DNA of 64,000 nt from Spirochaetia bacterium UBA5763 (GTDB lineage: Bacteria > Spirochaetota > UBA4802 > UBA5550), in the NCBI GenBank assembly GCA_002418835.1, contig DIEX01000023.1:2129-66128 (forward strand). The letters are read 5' to 3'. The translations under genes and the position numbers were made by a program. Below are positions 16,879 to 25,519 of this stretch, piece by piece (the first letter of the stretch is position 1; every line of letters begins with the position of its first letter). A model generated the notes under the pieces. The model ran no database searches. It was not told where the DNA came from and saw only the letters and a list, made by a program, of their open reading frames with translations.

Positions 16879-18591
16879 ATGAACATGAAAAGACTAAGAA
16901 GCAATCAGCATCTCTATGCTGAAAAACCCTGGCTTAAAGATTTTGATGATGATGTAATCAAATGGCATGATAAATGGGTGGAATTTTATGATAAAAAAGA
17001 GTTCGCTGATCCTGTATATCCCGCGATACCTCTTAAAGATCTTTTTAATAAATGGGCTGAAGAGAAACCTGATAAAGATTATATAATTTTTAATGATACA
17101 AAGCTCAGCTATAAAATGGTTAATACTCTTTCAAGAAAGCTGGCTAATGCTCTTATGGGATTGGGAGTTAAAAAAGGGGATCGTGTTGCAATTATGGCTC
17201 CTAACATCCCCCAATATATTATATCACTTCACGCGTGCCTTAAATTCGGTGCTATTGAAGTCCCTGCCAATGTTTTATACACTGTTCCTGAACTGACTCA
17301 TCAGTTTAAGGATAGCGGTACTGAAACCGTAATTGTTCTGGCACCTTTTGCTGATAAAGCCATTAAAATTATGAAAGATACATCCTCACCTGTAAAACGT
17401 GTAATCGCAATACAGATTACCGGAGCACCTGTTGAATTGGAAAAAGGTGAAGGCATCTACGATTTCAATGAGATAATAGGACCCGCAAATGACGCTGAAC
17501 CTGATGTGGCTGTTTATCCGTCAGATATAAGTAAACTGCAGTATACAGGCGGAACAACAGGTGTCCCAAAGGGATGTGTACTGACAAATGAGATGAATAT
17601 GACTCAGGTTGTGAGAACTTCTGAATGGCTTGGCGTTGCAGTCCCGCCTGAAGATTTCAGAACATTATGTGCTATTCCGCTTAACCATATATATGGGTAT
17701 AATGCCAATGTGAATGTGTGTTTATATAAGGGCGGTACAATTATTCTGGTCGCACAACCTACACCGGACAACCTTCTTGAAGCGATTAATAAGCATGAAC
17801 CGAATCTCTGGGCAGCTGTGCCTGCTATGATTATCGGGCTCAACAATCATCCGGATATAGGTAAGTCGAAGATTAAATCAATAAAAGGAATTTTCTGCGG
17901 TTCAGCTCCTCTTGCGGTGGGCACACTTCAGAAGTTTGAAGAACTATCTGGGGGACGTATTGTTGAGGGAGCCGGTATGTCTGAGACTATAAATATATTT
18001 ACAGTAAACCCTGTGCGTACAAAGAGGAAATTCGGAAGCTGCGGTATAATCTGGCCTGATACCGATCTGGTTGTAGTTGATGTTGAATCCGGTACAAAAG
18101 TTATGGGCCGTAATGAAGAGGGTGAGCTTATCGGCCGGGGGCCGCAGTTCATTAAAGAGTACTGGAATAACAAAGAAGAGACAGATAAAACCGTGAAGGA
18201 CGGCTGGGTTTATACCGGTGATATAGTGAAGATAGATGAAGAGGGATTCCTGTTTATTCTTGATCGGAAAAAAGATATGATAATTGTGAATGGTATGAAC
18301 GTATACCCCAGGGATATAGATGAGGTAATGTTTAAACATCCGAAAGTCGTTGAAGTCTGCACAATAGGTATTCCTGACGAAAAACAGGGGGAATCTGTTA
18401 AAACTTTCCTTGTCGTGAAGCCTGGTGAAACTCTCACAGCTGATGAAGTTATTGCATACTGCCGCGAACAGCTTGCTCCTTACAAGGTTCCCAGGTTTGT
18501 GGAATTTGTTGAAGCAATTCCACGTACGGCAGTAGGGAAAGCTGACAGAAAAGTTTTAAAACAGAAAGAGCTTGAGAAGTTCAAAAACTGA
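16879..18591 (+). CDS. AMP-forming acyl-CoA synthetase (fatty-acid CoA ligase family)
   Basis: A 570-residue ANL-superfamily enzyme that activates a carboxylic acid with ATP and CoA. Motifs in order are the P-loop-like YTGGTTGVPKG (near residue 225), GAGMSET, YTGDIVKIDEEGFLFILDRKKDMI (hinge and adenine site) and the C-terminal RTAVGKADRK, whose lysine is catalytic. AGGGAGG precedes the ATG. It is a single gene bounded by long intergenic DNA. Fatty acids are the probable substrates given the two acyl-CoA dehydrogenases and the CoA-transferase elsewhere in the window, but the chain length cannot be read from the sequence. Confidence 0.9.
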   Translation: MNMKRLRSNQHLYAEKPWLKDFDDDVIKWHDKWVEFYDKKEFADPVYPAIPLKDLFNKWAEEKPDKDYIIFNDTKLSYKMVNTLSRKLANALMGLGVKKGDRVAIMAPNIPQYIISLHACLKFGAIEVPANVLYTVPELTHQFKDSGTETVIVLAPFADKAIKIMKDTSSPVKRVIAIQITGAPVELEKGEGIYDFNEIIGPANDAEPDVAVYPSDISKLQYTGGTTGVPKGCVLTNEMNMTQVVRTSEWLGVAVPPEDFRTLCAIPLNHIYGYNANVNVCLYKGGTIILVAQPTPDNLLEAINKHEPNLWAAVPAMIIGLNNHPDIGKSKIKSIKGIFCGSAPLAVGTLQKFEELSGGRIVEGAGMSETINIFTVNPVRTKRKFGSCGIIWPDTDLVVVDVESGTKVMGRNEEGELIGRGPQFIKEYWNNKEETDKTVKDGWVYTGDIVKIDEEGFLFILDRKKDMIIVNGMNVYPRDIDEVMFKHPKVVEVCTIGIPDEKQGESVKTFLVVKPGETLTADEVIAYCREQLAPYKVPRFVEFVEAIPRTAVGKADRKVLKQKELEKFKN

Positions 18592-18619
18592 TACTTTAAT
18601 TTTGTAGACAATAACAGCT

Positions 18620-18656
18620 ATGCCGTTTAAATTGCATCCAGTAATTTAACCGGCAT
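18620..18656. repeat. Inverted repeat just before the rsmG-fusion start
   Basis: Two 14-base arms (18620-18633 and 18643-18656) pair with one mismatch around a 9-base loop and end 9 bp before the start codon at 18666. There is no T-run, so it is not a typical terminator. A hairpin at this place could hide the weak ribosome binding site or serve as an operator. Confidence 0.5.
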
Positions 18657-18665
18657 GGTAATATA

Positions 18666-20129
18666 ATGATCGAAAAAAGAATCAGGGAATTATTTAAAGA
18701 AGCGGGACTCCCCGTTTCTGAAAAACAGGTCTCCCAGTTCGCGCTGTATTATAATCTTGTAAATGAAAACAATGATGACAATGACCTTACCCGCATTAAA
18801 GGGGAGGATGGCTTTGTCATAAAGCATTTTATAGATTCCATATACTGCCTTAAGTATATAACACTTCCCGGTTCAATTGTGGACATCGGAACAGGTGCCG
18901 GTTTCCCCGGAATTCCGCTGAAGGTCATGAATCCTGATCTAAGAATTATACTGGCCGAGCAGAGAAGCCGCAGGGTGGATTTTCTTAAACTCGCAGTAAA
19001 GGAACTGGGACTTGCAAATGTTGAATTTTACCCCCATAAGGTTACTGAAAAATCATTTTTCGATGTTGAAGGTGTGGTTACCCGCGCGCTTGAAGATGCA
19101 CCTGTTACGCTGGAACGTGTTGAACATTTTCTCCCTGCCGGTGGAGTTGTTATTCTGCTTAAAGGTCCTGACGCTGAAGGTGACATCAGGGCTCTCTCTG
19201 ATAAAAACAGTGAAGTCTTTACTCTTGAAACTGATGAAGAGTATACACTTCCCGGAACTGATTACAGGCGAAGGCTTCTCCTCTTCAGAAAAGATCGTGA
19301 AACATTCCGCAAAATATACAAGATAATGAAAATAGAAAATGAAACTCCAGGTGTGGCCGTAACATCTGAGGAAAATAGAACATTCAAAGATGTAAGAAAA
19401 CTCACAGCCGGGGACGGAATCCGGAAGGGGAACGCTGTAACCATACCCGGGAAAAAAATTATCCGCGATTTTCTTTCCCGTTACAGCGGAAAAGAGCAGA
19501 AGATGATCCTTCCTGATGATTACATGGAAACAGATTCATCTTTTGATGAAATTATTTCAGGTTTCAGAAAAAGGGGGACACTATTTATTTTCAAAAGATC
19601 CCTTTTTAATGATGTTGATATTTCTGCGACGAGATCTCCCATACTGATTGCGGAGCTTCCGGAGATAGAGGAGTGGGATGGCAGTATTATCAGCGGATGC
19701 AACCCTGTTATACCGTTTCAGGATCCCCTTAATGTTGGAGCTGCTGTGAGGTCAGCAGCGGGTTTCGGAGTTAAGAGAATAATACTGACAAAAGATGCGG
19801 CCAACCCGTATCATCCTAAAAGCATAAGATCATCAGCAGGTGCTGTCTTTGAACTTGAATTTGTCCGCGGGCCGAGACTTGAAGATTTTTCTGAAATTTT
19901 AATTTACTCTGATGAGAAAATTTTCACCCTTGATACATCAGGCTCCCCGCTGAACACTATTTCTTTCCCTGAAAAATTTATTGTAATACCGGGAATTGAA
20001 GGACCGGGTCTCCCTGATAATCTTAAAACTGATGCAGTTTCAATTCCACTATCTGACAGTATAGAGTCACTTAATGCTGCAGTTGCATTATCAGTTTTTC
20101 TCTATCAGTGGCGGGTAAAAAGAATTTGA
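18666..20129 (+). CDS. rsmG: Fusion of RsmG (16S rRNA m7G methyltransferase) with a SPOUT/TrmH-family RNA methyltransferase
   Basis: A 487-residue protein with two different RNA methyltransferases. Residues 1-210 match RsmG: the SAM-binding loop VDIGTGAGFPGIPL (72-85), LAEQRSRRVDFL and VVTRALEDAP. Residues of about 240-310 resemble the substrate-binding (L30e-like) part of TrmH proteins. Residues 345-487 form the SPOUT knot with motif 1 (QDPLNVGAAVRSAAGFG), motif 2 (VIPGIEGPGLP) and motif 3 (SDSIESLNAAVALSVFLY). The key N and R of motif 1 are present, so both halves look active. RsmG would modify G527 of 16S rRNA; the target of the second half is unknown. The ribosome binding site is weak. 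Confidence 0.9.
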   Translation: MIEKRIRELFKEAGLPVSEKQVSQFALYYNLVNENNDDNDLTRIKGEDGFVIKHFIDSIYCLKYITLPGSIVDIGTGAGFPGIPLKVMNPDLRIILAEQRSRRVDFLKLAVKELGLANVEFYPHKVTEKSFFDVEGVVTRALEDAPVTLERVEHFLPAGGVVILLKGPDAEGDIRALSDKNSEVFTLETDEEYTLPGTDYRRRLLLFRKDRETFRKIYKIMKIENETPGVAVTSEENRTFKDVRKLTAGDGIRKGNAVTIPGKKIIRDFLSRYSGKEQKMILPDDYMETDSSFDEIISGFRKRGTLFIFKRSLFNDVDISATRSPILIAELPEIEEWDGSIISGCNPVIPFQDPLNVGAAVRSAAGFGVKRIILTKDAANPYHPKSIRSSAGAVFELEFVRGPRLEDFSEILIYSDEKIFTLDTSGSPLNTISFPEKFIVIPGIEGPGLPDNLKTDAVSIPLSDSIESLNAAVALSVFLYQWRVKRI

Positions 20130-20230
20130 CAGGCTGAGTACCATAAGTAATACAATTTCTGGTTCCGGAGTTTGTTTTCTTTAAACCCAGTGAACTATAG
20201 CAGATTACGATTGAATTAGAACATCAAATT

Positions 20231-20313
20231 GTCATTTCGAAGAAGCGTCAGCGACTGAGAAATCTATATTTCAACAATAATTTCTTAGATTTCTCACATA
20301 CGTTCGAAATGAC
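20231..20313. repeat. REP-like palindromic element
   Basis: An 83-bp element bounded by GTCATTTCGA and its exact complement TCGAAATGAC, with a second inner arm pair (20256-20266 with 20286-20296). It has the form of small dispersed REP/MITE hairpins found between genes in many bacteria. It lies in the 252-bp gap between the rsmG fusion and apt, which otherwise shows nothing. Two possible relatives lie at 47162 and 61724. Confidence 0.7.
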
Positions 20314-20381
20314 ATTGCCCTAATCATTTCGTAAACATCTGCAATAAAGAGTTTAAAACATAAATCAGTAAGGAGCCGGTA

Positions 20382-20909
20382 ATGACAATTAAATCGAAAG
20401 TGAGAACAATCCCCGATTTTCCGCATAAAGGTATATTGTTCAGAGATGTAACTACATTGATAAAGGATGCTGAAGGTTTTAAGGAAGTTATCGATAAACT
20501 TGCTGAAAGATATAAAGGTGTGGAAATAGATTACATAATGGGTATGGAAGCCAGAGGCTTTATCATTGGCGGTGCACTTGCATATGCCCTTGGTAAAGGA
20601 TTTATACCGGTACGTAAACCGGGAAAACTCCCCTCGGAATCGATTTCATTTGAATATGAACTTGAGTATGGTAAAAGCACTCTCGAAATTCATACTGATG
20701 CAATAAAAAAAGGGGACAGGGTTCTTATAATTGATGATCTTCTTGCTACAGGCGGGACTGCTTATGCGGCGGCAAAACTTGCTGAGCAGCTTGGCGGGGA
20801 AGTAGTTGAAATGGCTTTTATAATTGATCTTCCTGATATCGGTGGGAGGAAACGGCTTACAGATGTCGGCTACAAAATTTTCAATCTCATCGAATTTGAA
20901 GGTGACTGA
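20382..20909 (+). CDS. apt: Adenine phosphoribosyltransferase
   Basis: A 175-residue purine-salvage enzyme that makes AMP from adenine and PRPP in the cytoplasm. The PRPP-binding motif VLIIDDLLATGGTAYAA is at residues of about 118-134. The N-terminal IPDFPHKGILFRDVT and the MGMEARGFIIGGALAY loop are diagnostic of Apt. The length is normal for the family. AAGGAG lies 8 bases before the ATG. It stands alone, with no obvious operon partner. Confidence 0.96.
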   Translation: MTIKSKVRTIPDFPHKGILFRDVTTLIKDAEGFKEVIDKLAERYKGVEIDYIMGMEARGFIIGGALAYALGKGFIPVRKPGKLPSESISFEYELEYGKSTLEIHTDAIKKGDRVLIIDDLLATGGTAYAAAKLAEQLGGEVVEMAFIIDLPDIGGRKRLTDVGYKIFNLIEFEGD

Positions 20910-21042
20910 TTTATATTCAATGTAACATGGGAATTAAATTCTTTTCATATTAAAAATGTGCCAAAGGAAAAAACATTACGGTAAACTCTTCGTGATGAAA
21001 CTGTTACTTTGTGGGCATCCCCAATATTAAAGGAGTAATTAA

Positions 21043-22161
21043 ATGATTAAAAAATTCGCAGGGGTGATTACATCAATCCTTATCACTTCCACCGCACTTC
21101 TTGCAGACACTTCTTTCCTCGCTGAGACAGAGATTGAATCTCCTCTAAAAAAAAATTCATCCAGCTCAATAATTCATGAACTTCAGAATGCATACCACGG
21201 GATCTATAATGAGTACAAGGACTCCGTGGTTTTTATAAGTACAGAAAAAACAGTTAACGTTAAGGGAATCAATCCTTTTACGGAGGATCCTGTTTTCAGG
21301 GAATTTTTTGGAATGAAAAACACACCTCCGAAAACACGGAAGGCCAGGGGCCTCGGCACCGGATTTATTATTTCAAGCGATGGTTATATCTGCACCAATC
21401 ACCACGTTGTGCAAAATGTTGATACTGTAACAATTACTGTATCATCAAAGTCATACGAAGCTCAGATTATCGGTTCGGATGCTGTTACAGATATCGCACT
21501 GCTGAAAATTAAAGGTGGAGGGAAGTTCAAGCCTGTACATTTCGGTAATTCAGATGATGTGAAAGTTGGTGACATTGTTGTCGCAATAGGTAATCCCTTC
21601 GGTCTTGATAAAACATATACCTCCGGTGTTGTCAGCGCAACAGGGAGAAACCAGCTTGACCCTAACGGGAATGTGCATATCCAGACAGATACAGCAATAA
21701 ACCAGGGGAACTCCGGAGGCCCGCTGATCAATATTGACGGCGAGGTCATCGGAGTCAACAGGGCGATCTATTCCAGTACAGGGGGGAATATAGGCATAGG
21801 GTTCGCAATTCCGATTAATAATGCAAAGGACACAATAATACAGATAAAAAAATACGGTAAAGTCAGGCGCGGATTTATCGGAATAAATATTGCTCCTCTC
21901 TCTGCTGATCACGCAAAGGAACTTGGCCTGAAAAACAGCGATGGCGTCCTCGTGGGGGGAATTATTAAGGACGGCCCCGCGCAGAAAAGCGGGATAGCGG
22001 AGGGTGATGTTATTCTTAAGATTGACGGAGTAGATGTTAAGGATGGTATAGCTCTCGTAAAGAATATCAGCGCAAAGGAGATCGGATCAACTGTGAAGCT
22101 TTCTTTATGGAGGAAAAAGGCTTTAATAGAAATCACTGTTGCTGTTAAGGAGAGGCCATAG
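21043..22161 (+). CDS. HtrA/DegQ-family periplasmic serine protease with one PDZ domain
   Basis: A 372-residue envelope quality-control protease. A signal peptide covers about residues 1-21. The trypsin-like domain has the complete triad: H121 in TNHHVV, D150 in VTDIALL and S224 in GNSGGPL. A single PDZ domain follows (about 270-365, with GVLVGGIIKDGPAQKSGI). DegP and DegQ of Escherichia coli have two PDZ domains, so this is closer to DegS or to the short HtrA forms. The signal peptide looks cleavable, so it is probably soluble in the periplasm. AAGGAG precedes the ATG, and a terminator follows at 22181. Confidence 0.93.
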   Translation: MIKKFAGVITSILITSTALLADTSFLAETEIESPLKKNSSSSIIHELQNAYHGIYNEYKDSVVFISTEKTVNVKGINPFTEDPVFREFFGMKNTPPKTRKARGLGTGFIISSDGYICTNHHVVQNVDTVTITVSSKSYEAQIIGSDAVTDIALLKIKGGGKFKPVHFGNSDDVKVGDIVVAIGNPFGLDKTYTSGVVSATGRNQLDPNGNVHIQTDTAINQGNSGGPLINIDGEVIGVNRAIYSSTGGNIGIGFAIPINNAKDTIIQIKKYGKVRRGFIGINIAPLSADHAKELGLKNSDGVLVGGIIKDGPAQKSGIAEGDVILKIDGVDVKDGIALVKNISAKEIGSTVKLSLWRKKALIEITVAVKERP

Positions 22162-22180
22162 TCCAATTTTCCGGAGGAGA

Positions 22181-22212
22181 AAAAAAAGACCGCCTGAATG
22201 CGGTCTTTTTTT
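22181..22212. terminator. Bidirectional terminator between htrA-like and TPR genes
   Basis: A perfect 13-bp stem (AAAAAAAGACCGC with its complement) around a 6-base loop gives T-runs on both strands. It serves the convergent genes ending at 22161 and 22231. Confidence 0.92.
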
Positions 22213-22230
22213 ATCGGGAGATACGGCTTT

Positions 22231-23484
22231 CTAAAGTTCAGCCATGTTCTCCTCTTCATTGTCATATTCGTCATCAGTTTCATAATATGATTTGCGGTTG
22301 TTAATATCATAGTCAGCTTTAACAGTCTTTGATTTTCCCGATTCGTATCCGCTGTCTGAACTCTCTGAATCCTCAGTATTCTCTTTCAGTTCTTCATCCG
22401 GAAGAGTGGTGTCGTTCTTTTTGTATTTATAGAGCATTTCTTTTGTGCTCATCTCTTTCCACTGTTTTGCCTTTGTCGCATATTTACCATTAGGATAGGT
22501 ATCGAGGTAAGACTGAAATTCTCTTGCCGCAAGGTCATAGTTTTTTGCAATAAAGTAGGCATAACCTGTTTTAATCATTGCGTCCTGGTCTTTATGATTA
22601 TATCCGTTGGATAACGTCCTTTTAAAATATGAAATTGCGTTGTCATACTGTTTCAGCGCAAAGTATGATTCTCCGATCCAGTATAGCGAGTTTTCAGCCT
22701 TGGAATCACCGGGGAACTGGTTCAGATATTTTCTGAAGTATTCAATAGCCGGATAATATCTCCCTTTCCGGTAGTTATTTATTCCGCTGTCATAAAGCTG
22801 TCTGTCATAAGATTTGGTAATATCATTGGTATAATAACTGAAGTTGGAGTAATACTTCAGGAAGTGATCGTAAAGATCATAAGCCTGGGAGTCTCTGCCC
22901 ATTCTTTTATAAGTTCTTGCTTTGCCAAGTATTGCCTCCTCATTGTTGCCGTTTTCAGCAAGCGCCAGATCAAACATTCTTTTTGAGCTGTCAAGCTCAC
23001 CCCGCTTCAGGTAAGTATGGCCGAGTTCTGTGTAAATCCGGCTCCTGAAATCTTTGTTGTCTGAAAAATTGAGAAGACCAAGAAGCTGATGAATCCCTTC
23101 TTCGTCATATCTTTTCATTATCTTCAGCCTGGCCACTCTGGCTTTGATATCCTGTTCAGTTTCAGCAGGAATTTTATCGTTATTTTTCAGGAGATAGATA
23201 TATTTAAGATAAGCGAGCCTGTTGAGGTTGAGTTTTTCATACCCTTGAGCTATGTAATAGTATGCTTCAAAGGCGGATTCTGTCTTAGGGTATTTAGCAA
23301 TAACTTTTGTAAAGATTTCAATTGCCCTGTTTATTGATTCGGCTGTGCCGCGTTCGTATGACATCTTTGCTTCAACAATCAGCTCTTTTGCCTCTCTTTC
23401 AGGTTTGACAAATGAGTCGTAATAAGCAAAAAGACCGATCCCCGTAAAAATCATGATCACACCGACCAGTATCCACTGTTTCAT
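22231..23484 (-). CDS. Membrane-anchored TPR-repeat protein
   Basis: A 417-residue protein with one N-terminal membrane helix (about 3-22), then about ten TPR-like helical hairpins (for example SAFEAYYYIAQGYEKLNLNRLAYLKYI and ENSLYWIGESYFALKQYDNAISYF), and a very acidic, low-complexity tail from about residue 350. The middle resembles BamD/YbgF-type TPR segments, in which pairs of aromatic residues recur. GAGGAG lies before the ATG. It is probably anchored in the inner membrane with the repeats in the periplasm, as a scaffold for protein contacts. The partner is unknown. It shares strand and neighbourhood with the FN3-domain gene 74 bp upstream. Confidence 0.75.
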   Translation of the reverse strand: MKQWILVGVIMIFTGIGLFAYYDSFVKPEREAKELIVEAKMSYERGTAESINRAIEIFTKVIAKYPKTESAFEAYYYIAQGYEKLNLNRLAYLKYIYLLKNNDKIPAETEQDIKARVARLKIMKRYDEEGIHQLLGLLNFSDNKDFRSRIYTELGHTYLKRGELDSSKRMFDLALAENGNNEEAILGKARTYKRMGRDSQAYDLYDHFLKYYSNFSYYTNDITKSYDRQLYDSGINNYRKGRYYPAIEYFRKYLNQFPGDSKAENSLYWIGESYFALKQYDNAISYFKRTLSNGYNHKDQDAMIKTGYAYFIAKNYDLAAREFQSYLDTYPNGKYATKAKQWKEMSTKEMLYKYKKNDTTLPDEELKENTEDSESSDSGYESGKSKTVKADYDINNRKSYYETDDEYDNEEENMAEL

Positions 23485-23558
23485 TGCATTCTCCTCAAAA
23501 ACTTATTCAGCAAGCGTATATAAAATAAGATAATAACCGTTTAAAGACAAAAGATTTT

Positions 23559-25292
23559 CTACTTTAGACGGACTGTTGCAAAGTCTGACCAGAATTTTGC
23601 TTCATCAGGAAAGTCCTGTTTAACATCTTCACTGTGAAGTATATTTATACCTTTCTGGTATTGATTAAGTTCAATATATGTCCTGGCGAGAAAGAGTCTC
23701 GCGCGTGACTTCTCATAATCTTTATCGGCTGCGGCGATATATTTTTTCAGTTCTTTTGATGCTGAATGATACTGCTCTTTATAGAACAGGTTTTTAATAA
23801 TATAATCAAGGTCCCCATCCGGTATAACAGGGGCAATATCAGCTTTTGAGTCTTTGCCACGGGGGATTCTTTTGTCCGCTGTTTTTTTCTCTTTTTTAAT
23901 TATGGTGCTTTTACCGCTTTTTTCATCTTTTTTTACAATTATAATCCCGGAGGAGATATTAATCCCCGGCCTGATTTCTGTCACTATATCATTGTTTTTT
24001 ACTATGACACCATAATGCCAGGAGCCTTTCTCCGGAGATGGGATTACATACTTTCCTGCTTTAATATTTTCTGTGCCTATAAAATCATCGTTCATGATCT
24101 TGCGGGAATTTTCCGGGATGATCCTTGTCCTGAATATACCGGCAGTTTCCGGGCCGGAGTTACCGGTGTAGTTCCATCTGAGGATAAGTTTGTTTTCGCT
24201 GATTTCAGAATTAAGGGCAGTGACGCTGAAGGGGAGGGTTATTATTACAGGGGTCTTTGTGTAATTGCTTTCATCGTCAAAGTTTATATCCACTGTTCCG
24301 TCACTGTACCTTGAAAATACTGCATAAAAGTATTTACCGAGGCCCGGTTCTTTGTCTGTATAAATAATCGTAGATGTATCAACAATCTGCATGAGCCTTG
24401 CGAATTTAAGTTTCAGGAGAGAGTTAATCATCTCATCTGAACGGTAGATTTCATATCCGCTGAGTTCTTTATCGGTACGGGAAGTGGCCCTCTCCCATTT
24501 TACGATTACAGAATCCTTATCTCCCAGATATGCATCAACATTGAGAGGAGTTGCCAGGGTCTTCCCCTTGAGGTATATACCGCTGGTGGTAAAATTTCTG
24601 TCAGGCTTTGGAGTAAAATATTCAATACTGTTTTTGTCAGTTACAGTGACAGCGTAGAAGTATGAACCGTAATCTGATAGATTTTTATCGATGTATTCAT
24701 CATCGTAAATTGATGCAAGCTTTTCTGCTACTTCAAGCTCTTCTTTGCTGTTAATAATACTTCTGCTTCTGTATAAATTAAATTTCAGGCCTGAGCCTCT
24801 GGGGGTATTCCATTCTATTGAAACTGATTTATCTTTTTTTAACTCCGCTTTGATACCGGTAACATTTCCCGGTTCAGAGAATATCTGCACAGGGGCTGCG
24901 GTGCAGTTTACATTTTTTAGTATATCTATCTCCCTTTTAAGAAGATGCTTTTTTGATATTATGATGTAATAATATTTTTTCCCCTGCTGAAGGTTTCTGT
25001 CTATGAGAAGACCCTCCTGCCCCGAATAAAAAACACCAATAAGTGTTGCTTTAAGTACATCTTCATGGCTGTTAAACTCACTTTCACTTCTTCCTGCAAC
25101 AAATTCTCCGGTGAAACTGCTGTTCATTTTCCATGTGAGCATAATTGTGTCATTGGAGAGCTTGACCCGTTCGGTTTTGATATCATAGGCTATATGTTCA
25201 GGATACGCAGCTATCTGGCTGCGGAGCGGCATTAATAGCATTAAAGCAGCAAGGATTGTCATCAGGGGTATGTGTATTCTTTTTATTATCAT
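23559..25292 (-). CDS. Secreted fibronectin type III and TPR-like domain protein
   Basis: A 577-residue exported protein. A signal peptide covers about residues 1-28. About four FN3-like beta-sandwich units follow (repeats of the kind VSIEWNTPRGSGLKFNLYRS, VIVKWERATSRTDKELSGYEIYRS and LILRWNYTGN). A Lys/Ser-rich linker is at about 450-490, and a short TPR-like helical tail ends the protein. The start codon is uncertain because no good ribosome binding site precedes it. It lies upstream of the TPR gene on the same strand, and both may act together at the cell envelope. Function unknown. Similar FN3 plus TPR layouts occur in spirochaete surface or periplasmic proteins, from memory only. Confidence 0.7.
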   Translation of the reverse strand: MIIKRIHIPLMTILAALMLLMPLRSQIAAYPEHIAYDIKTERVKLSNDTIMLTWKMNSSFTGEFVAGRSESEFNSHEDVLKATLIGVFYSGQEGLLIDRNLQQGKKYYYIIISKKHLLKREIDILKNVNCTAAPVQIFSEPGNVTGIKAELKKDKSVSIEWNTPRGSGLKFNLYRSRSIINSKEELEVAEKLASIYDDEYIDKNLSDYGSYFYAVTVTDKNSIEYFTPKPDRNFTTSGIYLKGKTLATPLNVDAYLGDKDSVIVKWERATSRTDKELSGYEIYRSDEMINSLLKLKFARLMQIVDTSTIIYTDKEPGLGKYFYAVFSRYSDGTVDINFDDESNYTKTPVIITLPFSVTALNSEISENKLILRWNYTGNSGPETAGIFRTRIIPENSRKIMNDDFIGTENIKAGKYVIPSPEKGSWHYGVIVKNNDIVTEIRPGINISSGIIIVKKDEKSGKSTIIKKEKKTADKRIPRGKDSKADIAPVIPDGDLDYIIKNLFYKEQYHSASKELKKYIAAADKDYEKSRARLFLARTYIELNQYQKGINILHSEDVKQDFPDEAKFWSDFATVRLK

Positions 25293-25519
25293 TACTGCTT
25301 TTTTGTGTTCAGATTTTTTTTTATTATCGGCAGAGGCCCGGTTTTTCTTTAGCAGAATCGGGGTGCTCTTAAGGCATTAAAATAAAAAACAAGACACTTT
25401 AAAATATATGACTTGACTTGCCATAGATGAAAAAAAAATGTATTGATACTCAAAATGGTAATATAACCGAGAGGTATATTATATTCAGTAATAAGTGATG
25501 GAACCAGTAATGTATAGAT

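Noticed and set aside
22231..25292. Part of a secretion or pilus system
   Set aside because: Only TPR and FN3-like domains are visible; there is no ATPase, secretin or pilin gene nearby.
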